Part shown: positions 1 through 6,767 of the stretch, in pieces | How positions within the stretch are numbered: the first letter of the stretch is position 1 | Layout: every line of letters begins with the position of its first letter | Assembly (NCBI GenBank): GCA_017644045.1 | Contig: JAEPMI010000006.1 | Location: forward strand, 150,980 to 214,979 | Reading direction: 5' to 3' | Origin: Deltaproteobacteria bacterium | GTDB lineage: Bacteria; Myxococcota_A; Polyangia; Polyangiales; Houyiibacteriaceae | DNA length: 64,000 bases | Notes under the pieces: model-generated | The model's database searches: none | Told to the model about the DNA's origin: nothing | The model's input: the letters and a program-made list of their open reading frames with translations, nothing else | Position numbers and translations under genes: made by a program

Positions 1-2
1 TC

Positions 3-638
3 CCATCGGTCTGTGCCACGTCGACGGCCTTCTTCTGTGACGGCTTCGAGGGCGGCGTCGTGCCGCCGTGGGCCGGCGTCCGGACGACGAACGGAGCGAC
101 GTTCACCGACGACGGGATGCCGTTCCGCGGTGAGCGGTCGGCGCACGCGATCACGTCTGCGCCCTCGAGCCGCGCGCACGTCGAAGCCTCGCTCGGCGGT
201 CGCACGGGCGTGACCCTCTACGCCAAGACCTGGCTCTATGTGCCCACGGCCTCGGAGCACGAGGTGCTGAGCTTCCTGCTCATCGGCCACGACGCCGACC
301 CCGACTACCCGCTCGTCGCGCTGCAGTCGGTCCCGGGCTCGAGCCAGGTCTACGTGGGCATGCCCTTCGGGCGCCCCGGGGCCGGCGGCTCCGGCGAGCC
401 CGTCCCTCGCGATCGATGGGTCTGCGCCACCCTCTCCATCGAGACCGGCACCGACACGCCTCGACTCCACGCGACGATCGACGGCAACGTCGTGGCCGAC
501 GAGACCTTCTCGGGGCCGGTGGTACCGGAGGCCGACTTCGGCATGGCCGGCATCGAGTTCACCAACGCGGGCACCCCCTCCGCCGAGCTCTTCATCGACG
601 AGGTCGAGTTCGGCACGGAGCCACTGACATGCCCGTGA
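3..638 (+). CDS. Secreted LamG/concanavalin-like protein, C-terminal part
   Basis: The frame is open from the first bases of the window and stops at TGA 636-638, so the gene starts upstream. A GTG at 60 could be read as a start, but the residues before it (a Cys-containing stretch with the word FCDGFE) look coding. The rest reads like a beta-sandwich of the concanavalin A/LamG type: alternating strands, 'KTWLYVP', 'DRWVCATLSIE', and an ending 'LFIDEVEFG' typical of the last strand of such domains. Such domains usually sit at the C-terminus of exported proteins or lipoproteins in Myxococcota. The ligand is unknown. It converges with the TPR gene, leaving only 5 bp between the stop codons. Confidence 0.7.
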   Translation, partial: PSVCATSTAFFCDGFEGGVVPPWAGVRTTNGATFTDDGMPFRGERSAHAITSAPSSRAHVEASLGGRTGVTLYAKTWLYVPTASEHEVLSFLLIGHDADPDYPLVALQSVPGSSQVYVGMPFGRPGAGGSGEPVPRDRWVCATLSIETGTDTPRLHATIDGNVVADETFSGPVVPEADFGMAGIEFTNAGTPSAELFIDEVEFGTEPLTCP

Positions 639-643
639 GCCGG

Positions 644-1408
644 CTAGAAGCGGCCGCTCAGCGAGAGCTGACCCGGGCCGATGCGGAGCGAGAGGTCGTC
701 GTCACCGCCACCGCTCGTCAGGTCGATCACGCCCCAGATGCCGCCAGCGAGCAGGAGGACACCGCCCAGCGCGAGGTTGACGTTCGTGACCAGCGCGAGG
801 GTGTCCGCCTCGTCGGCGAGACGAACCCGATCCGCGTGGATGTCGGTGGCGAGCGCGTCGTCGTGACGCCCGTTGGCCATGGCGCCGGTGACCGCGGCGC
901 TTCCCATCAGGAGCACGCCCACACCGGCGATCACCCAGGGCACGACGTTGACCGTCTTGGGCGGGGGCATCGGCCCCTCCGGCTCCTCGAGCGGCGGCTG
1001 GTCGTCGCCCGCGAGGAACTCGTCGGTCTCGGCTTCCGCGGCGGCGTCGAGCTCGGCCTGCTCGGCGCGCAGCGACACGAGGCGCTCCTCGATGCCGGCG
1101 CGGTCCTCGGCCTCGGGCTCGAGCTCGAGGTAGCGCTCGTAGGCTTCGATGGCACCGACGTTGTCGCCCATGCCCTCGAGGGTCCGGGCGAGGTTGTATT
1201 GGAGGACCGGAGCGGGGTCGAGCTCGTACGCCCGACGGAGCAAGGTGACGGCGAGCTCCATGTTCCCGGCCCGGTAGGCCTCGGCGCTCTCACGGAAGAG
1301 AGCGGCGGCGAGCTCCCGTTCCTCTTCGGTCTGAGCGGAGCTGGTCAGGGGAGCCAGGGCGCTCACCAGGGTGAGCACGAGGGCCATCAGTGGGGCGGTC
1401 CATGACAT
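644..1408 (-). CDS. Secreted/periplasmic TPR protein with C-terminal membrane segments
   Basis: 254 aa. The N-terminus is a signal peptide (hydrophobic run from residue 8, ending near SSAQ). Residues about 30-110 form two to three TPR-like helices ('EAYRAGNMELAVTLLRRAYELDP', shown here only as a type, with the A-P-VLQYNLA second helix). An acidic linker follows, then two hydrophobic segments near residues 150-170 and 205-225. The ATG at 1408 has a GGAG eight bases upstream; a second ATG at 1387 would give a tighter signal peptide but has no such site. The gene is divergent from the Ser/Thr kinase, and their 5' ends overlap by 19 bp if both outer starts are used. TPR proteins next to PEGA kinases are common in Myxococcota, so a shared role is plausible but unproven. 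Confidence 0.75.
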   Translation of the reverse strand: MSWTAPLMALVLTLVSALAPLTSSAQTEEERELAAALFRESAEAYRAGNMELAVTLLRRAYELDPAPVLQYNLARTLEGMGDNVGAIEAYERYLELEPEAEDRAGIEERLVSLRAEQAELDAAAEAETDEFLAGDDQPPLEEPEGPMPPPKTVNVVPWVIAGVGVLLMGSAAVTGAMANGRHDDALATDIHADRVRLADEADTLALVTNVNLALGGVLLLAGGIWGVIDLTSGGGDDDLSLRIGPGQLSLSGRF

Positions 1409-3000
1409 CGGCGAAGCTCCAGCCTATCTCAGAGGCGGCCAAGCTCGAAAGATTCCAGGTCGGCCGCTACGAGGTCCTGGCCCTCCTGGCGACCGGCGGG
1501 ATGGCCGAAGTCTTCCTCGCGAAGCTCATCGGAGCCCGTGGATTCGAGCGGGCGGTCGTTCTCAAGCGGGTGCTCCCGCATCTCGCACGACAGTCCCACT
1601 TCCGGACCATGTTCCTCGACGAGGCGAGGGTCGTGGCCGCCATCGCCCACCCCAACGTCGTCCAGGTCCACGAGCTCGGCGAGGAAGGCGACGACCTCTT
1701 CCTGGTGATGGAATACGTCGCGGGCGAGAGCCTCGCGACGGTGTTGAAGCGGGTGGCCGGCGACGGCGAGCGGCTTCCGGCGCACGTGGCGGCGTTCATC
1801 GTCGCGGAGGCCGCGGCCGGACTCCACGCCGCTCATCAGCTGGTCGGAGACGATGGGATGCCGCTCGACGTGGTTCATCGCGACGTCTCGCCGCACAACA
1901 TCATGGTCACCTACGACGGGCAGGTGAAGGTTCTCGACTTCGGCATCGCCAAGTCGGAGAACGCCTCGCACAACACCGAGTCGGGCGTGATGAAGGGCAA
2001 GTTCGCCTACATGGCGCCGGAGCAGTACCAGCGCGATCCGGTGGACCGCCGGACCGACGTCTTCGCGCTCGGCACGGTGCTCTGGGAGAGCCTGGTCAGC
2101 CGACGGCTCTTCGCTCGACGCAACGACGTCGAGACCCTCCGGGCCATCTGCGAGGACTCGATCCCCCAACCGAGCGAGGTCGGCGGCGAGTTCCCGGAGT
2201 CGCTCGAAGCGGCCTGCATGAAGGCGCTGGCGCGCCCAAAGGACGAGCGTTTCCAGACCGCCGAGGAGCTGCAACGAGCGCTCGAGGCGTCGCTCCGCGA
2301 GGTCGCCCCCGACAAGTTCCCGCAGGACGACCTGCGCGAGATCATGAAGCGCTACTTCTCCAGCCGGCAGGAGGAGAAGCGCGAGATGCTCAAGAAGGTC
2401 CGCTCGGGGCGGGACCTGACGCACGTGCCGAACCCCGACCCCGCGACCGGGCCGACCGTGGCCGCCAAGGGGTTGCGCGGAAAGAAGGGCCAGAGCCGCT
2501 GGATCCCCTGGATCAGCGCGGGCGCGCTCCTGCTCAGCGTGATCGTCGGCGCGGTCGCCGCCCTCTACTCCGGCGACGACGAGCCACCGGAAGCCGAGTC
2601 GGTGGCCACGCCCCCGGCCGAGCCCGTTCGGGTCCACATCCGCTCCAGGCCTTCGGGCGCCGAGGTGACCTTCGGTGGGCGGGTGCTCGGGACCACACCC
2701 GTCCAGACCGAGCTCCCGCACAGCGAGGAGCCGATGATGGTGCGCTTCCATCTGCCCGGCTACGCGGAGCTCGAGGAGCGCGTCGTCCCGGACTCGGACG
2801 TGCGGCTGCACGTCGTGCTGATTCCGGAGCAGGCAGAGCCGACCCCCATGGACGCGGTGCCGACGACGATGGAGGAGCCTCCCGCGGAGACGGCCGAGAT
2901 GGCGACCGAGGAGCCCGACACCTCGCGCTCGCGGCGACGCCGGCGACGCCGCTCTCCGACCATGGAGCAGCAGGACCCCGAGTACTTCCGCTTCGACTGA
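1390..3000 (+). CDS. Ser/Thr protein kinase with transmembrane segment and PEGA domain
   Basis: 536 aa Hanks-type kinase. Residues about 24-290 are the kinase domain: Gly-rich loop 'LLATGGMAEVF', 'VVLKRVL' with the ATP-anchoring Lys, catalytic 'HRDVSPHN' (Asp about 165), 'DFGIAK' (Asp about 183) and 'YMAPEQ'. All catalytic residues are present, so it should be active. A basic linker is followed by one membrane helix (about 371-395) and an extracytoplasmic PEGA domain (about 415-485, 'SRPSGAEVTFGGRVLGTTP'). The tail is Arg-rich. GTG 1390 has a GAGG seven bases upstream; ATG 1402 is the alternative. PEGA domains are thought to bind surface structures, so the kinase may sense the envelope, but this is inference. 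The stop lies 7 bp before the inverted-repeat element at 3008. Confidence 0.9.
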   Translation: MGRSMTSAKLQPISEAAKLERFQVGRYEVLALLATGGMAEVFLAKLIGARGFERAVVLKRVLPHLARQSHFRTMFLDEARVVAAIAHPNVVQVHELGEEGDDLFLVMEYVAGESLATVLKRVAGDGERLPAHVAAFIVAEAAAGLHAAHQLVGDDGMPLDVVHRDVSPHNIMVTYDGQVKVLDFGIAKSENASHNTESGVMKGKFAYMAPEQYQRDPVDRRTDVFALGTVLWESLVSRRLFARRNDVETLRAICEDSIPQPSEVGGEFPESLEAACMKALARPKDERFQTAEELQRALEASLREVAPDKFPQDDLREIMKRYFSSRQEEKREMLKKVRSGRDLTHVPNPDPATGPTVAAKGLRGKKGQSRWIPWISAGALLLSVIVGAVAALYSGDDEPPEAESVATPPAEPVRVHIRSRPSGAEVTFGGRVLGTTPVQTELPHSEEPMMVRFHLPGYAELEERVVPDSDVRLHVVLIPEQAEPTPMDAVPTTMEEPPAETAEMATEEPDTSRSRRRRRRRSPTMEQQDPEYFRFD

Positions 3001-3007
3001 AGCGGAG

Positions 3008-3179
3008 GCTAAACCAGAGTTCGTGATTCTGGATATGGGATCGGGCGAGGCATCCGGCTTCGCAATTCGTGATCCGCGGCAACGAAGGACGGCCCGTAGG
3101 CCATTCGAGGCGCTCGGGCGCGGAGTGCGGCGTCGGGGACCGGCGAGGGCGTATCCAGAATCACGAACTCTGGTTTAGC
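3008..3179. repeat. 172-bp element with perfect 28-bp terminal inverted repeats (element A)
   Basis: Positions 3008-3035 and 3152-3179 are perfect reverse complements; each outer end begins gctaaaccagagttcg. The interior is GC-rich without an ORF, and contains partial copies of the arm (attcgtgat at 3064). It fills the gap between the convergent kinase and FtsZ-like genes. The TAA stop of the FtsZ-like gene (3175-3177) lies inside the right arm. A GAG triplet borders both ends (3005-3007 and 3180-3182), which could be a 3-bp target duplication or chance. It could be a non-autonomous mobile element (MITE-like) or a bidirectional terminator. It resembles elements B and C only in length and design, not in sequence. 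Confidence 0.85.
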
Positions 3180-4134
3180 GAGAGAGCATGACCAGCGCGT
3201 TCCGCGGCGCCTTCGGCTCGGCGGGGGCCCGGCCGACGCCGGTCGCGATGACCGTGGCCTCGACGCCGACGACGGAGTCGTCCGGCACGAGCCCGAAGAG
3301 CACCTCGGCATCCGGATCGACCTGATCGCCGAGCCAGGAGGCCGCGGCGTCGATGGCGTGGAGCCCGAGGGTGCGAGGTCCGCGGAAGCTGATGAGGAGC
3401 CCGCCGGCGCCGCGCAGATCGGCGTCCGCGATCAGCTCGGAGGTCACGGCGCGCTGGGCGGCCTGGAGGGCGTCGCGCCCCTGACCGAGGCCGAGCACCG
3501 CGCGACCGCCGACCTCGAGACAGACCCGCAGGTCGGCGAGGTCGAGGTTGATCATCCCGCGGCCGGCGAGGAGCGAGCTGATGCCGAGAACGCCCGCGGC
3601 CAGGACCTCGTCCGCGCGGCCGAAGGCTTCCTGCATCGAGAGGTCGTCGCCGAGGAGGCGCTGGTTCTCGATCACCACGCAACAGTCGACGAACTGCTCG
3701 ACGCGCTGGAGGCCCTCGTCGGCCGCCCGAGCGCGGCGGCGCCCCTCGAAGCCGAAGGGGCGACTGAACACACCCACGCTCAGCGCGCCGACCTCACGGG
3801 CGGCGGCCGCGACCACGGCGGCGGCACCGGTTCCCGTCCCCCCGCCCATGCCGGCGGTGATGAAGACGAGGTCCGATCCGCGCAGCGCGGCCATGAGCTC
3901 GGGGCTCGACTCGATGGCGGCGGCTTCGCCGACTTCGGGTCGTCCGCCCGCGCCGAGGCCGCCCGTCCGCCGGGGACCGAGCGCCAAGGTGCGCAGTCCG
4001 CCGAGCGACGCGAGGGCCTGCGCGTCCGTGTTCGCCGCCCAGAGGTTGGCCACGGGCGGCTGCTTTCGAGCGAGCGCGGCCACGGCATTTCCGCCCGCGC
4101 CGCCCACACCGATCACTTGGAGCCGAGGTTGCAC
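3175..4134 (-). CDS. FtsZ-like tubulin-family GTPase lacking the C-terminal tail
   Basis: 319 aa. It starts directly at the nucleotide-binding domain: 'VIGVGGAGGNAV' (T1), 'NTDAQAL' (T2), 'GAGGRPEVG' (T3), the tubulin signature 'GMGGGTGTGAA' (T4), 'NQRLL' (T6) and the T7 loop 'MINLDLADLRV', which keeps the Asn-Leu-Asp-x-Ala-Asp pattern needed for GTP hydrolysis across the protofilament interface. It ends soon after the C-terminal domain ('VEATVIATGV') with about 19 further residues. There is no long linker and no conserved tail peptide of the type that binds FtsA/ZipA. Canonical FtsZ is about 380-400 aa and sits in the dcw cluster; here the neighbours are a kinase and a GGDEF protein. This is probably a paralogue with a non-standard role, not the division FtsZ. 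Its stop codon lies in element A and element B lies 55 bp upstream of its start. Confidence 0.85.
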   Translation of the reverse strand: MQPRLQVIGVGGAGGNAVAALARKQPPVANLWAANTDAQALASLGGLRTLALGPRRTGGLGAGGRPEVGEAAAIESSPELMAALRGSDLVFITAGMGGGTGTGAAAVVAAAAREVGALSVGVFSRPFGFEGRRRARAADEGLQRVEQFVDCCVVIENQRLLGDDLSMQEAFGRADEVLAAGVLGISSLLAGRGMINLDLADLRVCLEVGGRAVLGLGQGRDALQAAQRAVTSELIADADLRGAGGLLISFRGPRTLGLHAIDAAASWLGDQVDPDAEVLFGLVPDDSVVGVEATVIATGVGRAPAEPKAPRNALVMLSR

Positions 4135-4189
4135 CCTCGTCGGCTATCACGCTGGAGCGCGAGGGACGTAGAAAGCGACAAGCGCCAGT

Positions 4190-4354
4190 CTAGACCGCTC
4201 ACGACTTGCTCTGATCCGCCCTCGCGGGCTGTGCGACCACAGGTCGGCCCCGTCCCTCCTCGCCGATGCTCGGCATCGACTCGTCGTGCCGAAACCGACC
4301 CGCGGCCGCACAGCACCCCGATCATCGGACCATTTCAAGCCGTGAGCGGTCTAG
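4190..4354. repeat. 165-bp imperfect palindrome with 19-bp inverted ends (element B)
   Basis: The ends 4190-4208 and 4336-4354 are inverted repeats with one mismatch (ctagaccgctcacgacttg against ctagaccgctcacggcttg). The interior is also partly self-complementary (for example ctgtgcg blocks on both sides), and the centre has a small hairpin cgatgc-tcg-gcatcg. The whole segment could fold as one long interrupted stem. It lies in the 216-bp gap between the FHA-GGDEF gene and the start of the FtsZ-like gene. The TAG stop of the FHA-GGDEF gene (4351-4353) is part of the right arm. Confidence 0.8.
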
Positions 4355-5247
4355 GGAAGCGAGACCCGGTTCCGCCCCTCGTCCTTCGCCCGGTACGCGG
4401 CGGCGTCCGCGGCGGCGATGAGCTCTTCCGGACGCTCGAAAGGGTTCTCGGCATCGAGGGTGGCGAGGCCGAAGCTCGCCGTGACGCGGAGCTCGAGCCC
4501 ACCGGTCTCGACGAGGAGCGCTTCGACGATGGCGCGAAGGCGCTCCGCGAGACGGAGAGCGGCGGTCGCCTCGAGTCGCGCGATGATCACGAACTCCTCA
4601 CCGCCGTAGCGCGCGAAGACGTCCTCCTGCCGGAGCGTGCCCTGAACCGCGTCGGCCACGGCCACCAGCGTGGCGTCGCCGGCCTGATGACCGTGGGTAT
4701 CGTTGAGCGCCTTGAAGTGATCGAGGTCGAAGAGAATCAGCGAGAGCGGCGCCTCGTGCCGGCGGGCGTACGCGAACTCCGCGCGGAGCCGCTCGTCGAA
4801 GTGACCGCGGTTGTAGGCGCCGGTCAGGGCGTCGCGGACGGCGGACTCGTACATCTTTTGCGCGGCTTCGGCCTCGGCCGCGTCCATGAGCGTGACGCGC
4901 AGCACCGTGCGCTCGCCGATCTGGATGCGGTCGCCGTCCTCGAGGCGCTCCGGGAGCGACCCCACCCGCTCGCCGTTGAGGCGAGTCCCGTTCGTGCTGT
5001 CGAGGTCCTCGAGGCACCACTCGCCGAGCACGAAGTAGACGCGAGCGTGTCGCCGGGAGAGCCCTCGGTCGTCGATGCGCGAGGGGAGCGACTCGTCGCG
5101 GCCGAGGATCATCTCTCCGTCGACCACCGGCTGCACGGCGCCCTGGGTCGGGCCCTCGAGCATGGTGAGGCTGCAGAAGTCCTTCGGGAGCTGCTCGTAG
5201 TCCGGATGCTCATCCAGCCGGAACGTCTTCCAGGGCCCCTGCGGCAT
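4351..5247 (-). CDS. FHA domain-diguanylate cyclase (GGDEF)
   Basis: 298 aa, soluble. Residues about 30-115 form an FHA phosphothreonine-binding domain with 'GRDESLPSRI', 'LSRRHARVYF' and 'DLDSTNGTRLNG'. Residues about 135-298 form a GGDEF domain with 'DALTGAYNRGHF', 'FDLDHFKALND' and the active-site motif GGEEF at 215-219. An RQED I-site lies five residues upstream, so it should make c-di-GMP and be product-inhibited. The FHA domain suggests control by a Ser/Thr kinase; the PEGA kinase three genes away is an obvious but untested candidate. The TAG stop lies within element B. Confidence 0.92.
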   Translation of the reverse strand: MPQGPWKTFRLDEHPDYEQLPKDFCSLTMLEGPTQGAVQPVVDGEMILGRDESLPSRIDDRGLSRRHARVYFVLGEWCLEDLDSTNGTRLNGERVGSLPERLEDGDRIQIGERTVLRVTLMDAAEAEAAQKMYESAVRDALTGAYNRGHFDERLRAEFAYARRHEAPLSLILFDLDHFKALNDTHGHQAGDATLVAVADAVQGTLRQEDVFARYGGEEFVIIARLEATAALRLAERLRAIVEALLVETGGLELRVTASFGLATLDAENPFERPEELIAAADAAAYRAKDEGRNRVSLP

Positions 5248-5272
5248 GCGGGCGCATCATACAACGAGACTG

Positions 5273-5300
5273 CCCCGGATCGGCCATCGCCAATCCGGGG
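5273..5300. other. Small inverted repeat between DUF1552 and FHA-GGDEF genes
   Basis: Eight-base arms (ccccggat at 5273-5280 and atccgggg at 5293-5300) with a 12-base loop lie 45 bp downstream of the DUF1552 stop codon. There is no T-run on the minus strand, so it is at best a weak or factor-dependent terminator. Confidence 0.35.
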
Positions 5301-5345
5301 TGTCCCCATCCTCAGGCGCTTCGCCACCGTGCCTCGGGCGAGGCC

Positions 5346-6767
5346 TCAAGTGCGGAGCGCCGGGAGCTCGCCACCCAGAAGGCGACCGAAGTCCTCGCCG
5401 CCGAACGTGTCCCGAGGGTAGCCGGCGGCAGCGAGGAGCGACATCCACAGGTTGCTCATGCGGAGGTGTCCGTCGGCCGCGAGCCGCGGATAGACGAGCG
5501 TGCGGCCGTGGCTGAAGCCGAGCCCCTCACCGCCCACGGCCAGCACCGGGAACTCGCTCGCGCTCGAGTGGTGGGTCTCGCCGTTGTCGCCGAAGTAGAG
5601 GATCACCGTGTGGTCGAGGAGCGACGCGCCATCACCGTCCGGCGTGTCCTCGAGGTCGCGCGCCAGCTGCGCGAGGTGGCCGACGATGGTCCCGGACACC
5701 TCGTGGATCATGTCCTGGTGGGCGGCGCTGCCGGCCGACTCGTGGTGGAGGTTGTGGCGCCCCGTCGGCACACCAGCGCGTTCCAGCGACGGGTAGGCCA
5801 CGCCACCGAACTCGCCGGACGTGGCCGACGCGATCACCGCGACGTTCGTGAGGCCGAGGCGGAGCGCCGAGCTCGCCACCGCGAACTGCGCACCGAGGGC
5901 GTCGAAGTGCCGCCCGCTCGCGAAGCGAGGGTCGGTCTCGGGGCCAGCGGGGAGGAGGCTCGCGTCGGCGTCCCAGCCGACCAACGCGTCGAGCTGGCGT
6001 TCGTTCTCTTCGAGCGCGCGCAGATAGGTCCGCAGCTTCTCCTGCTCGTGGGCACCGGCGATGGACTCGCCGAGGGCGTGCTCCACGTCTTCGCGGGCGA
6101 ACGCCAACATCTCCGCCCGATCGAGCGCGCTCGGGTCGCCCGCGACCGCGCCCAGGTACGTCTGGAACGCCGTCGTCGGCCGCTGGAGGATGGCCGCCGG
6201 GGCACCGGGCCCGTGCGCGCAGGTCCCCCCGTTGAGTGGCGCGCTCCCCGCGCCGACGCGCACGGCGTCGAAGGGAGTCCCGAGATCGCGGCTCAGCGAT
6301 TCGGCGAGGACGGAGTCGATGCTCTGGCCACCCGGGCTCCCGCCGACCGTGCGAGTGCAGGTGAGCGTCCCGTGGTGCGGCGTGTGGCCACCGCCGCCCG
6401 CCTTGTTGGAGAGGCCATAGAGCACGGACGCGCGGCCGCGCAGATCCGCACCGAGCGCCCCGAGCGACTTCGCGGCGTCGAGGTCCGACGTGCCGAGCTC
6501 GACGAGGCTGTCGTGGCGATAGGTTCGGTACCAGTTGCGCTTGTCGTCGATCGGCTCGGACAGCATGCCGTCCAGCGCGGCGCGCGCCGTCGGGCTGAGC
6601 ATGGCCACCGGCTCCACGCAGTTGCCTTCGATCACGAAGACGAAGCGGGCCGAACCCGGCGCGGAGGCCCGTACCTGACGCGCGCCTCGAGGGAGGATGG
6701 CCGGGAGCAGCGCGAGGCCCGCGCCGCCGGCGAGGACGCCGCGCATCCAGTGTCGTCGGGAGCTCAT
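5346..6767 (-). CDS. DUF1552 family protein with Tat-type signal
   Basis: 473 aa. The N-terminus 'MSSRRHWMRGVLAGGAGLALLP' (shown in part) has a twin-Arg followed by a hydrophobic stretch, consistent with Tat export. The body matches the DUF1552 pattern of Planctomycetes and Myxococcota: early 'FVFVIEGN', 'GGGHTPHHGTLT', 'ILYFGDNGETHHSS' and 'GFSHGRTLVYPR'. This family is related to DUF1501 sulfatase-like proteins, but its reaction is unknown. The ATG overlaps the stop of the upstream DUF1592 gene by 4 bp, so the two are translationally coupled and probably act together at the cell surface. Confidence 0.88.
   Translation of the reverse strand: MSSRRHWMRGVLAGGAGLALLPAILPRGARQVRASAPGSARFVFVIEGNCVEPVAMLSPTARAALDGMLSEPIDDKRNWYRTYRHDSLVELGTSDLDAAKSLGALGADLRGRASVLYGLSNKAGGGGHTPHHGTLTCTRTVGGSPGGQSIDSVLAESLSRDLGTPFDAVRVGAGSAPLNGGTCAHGPGAPAAILQRPTTAFQTYLGAVAGDPSALDRAEMLAFAREDVEHALGESIAGAHEQEKLRTYLRALEENERQLDALVGWDADASLLPAGPETDPRFASGRHFDALGAQFAVASSALRLGLTNVAVIASATSGEFGGVAYPSLERAGVPTGRHNLHHESAGSAAHQDMIHEVSGTIVGHLAQLARDLEDTPDGDGASLLDHTVILYFGDNGETHHSSASEFPVLAVGGEGLGFSHGRTLVYPRLAADGHLRMSNLWMSLLAAAGYPRDTFGGEDFGRLLGGELPALRT

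Noticed and set aside
5248-5345. A further long palindrome
   Set aside because: Only 8-bp arms, listed as a small inverted repeat and not as a member of the class.
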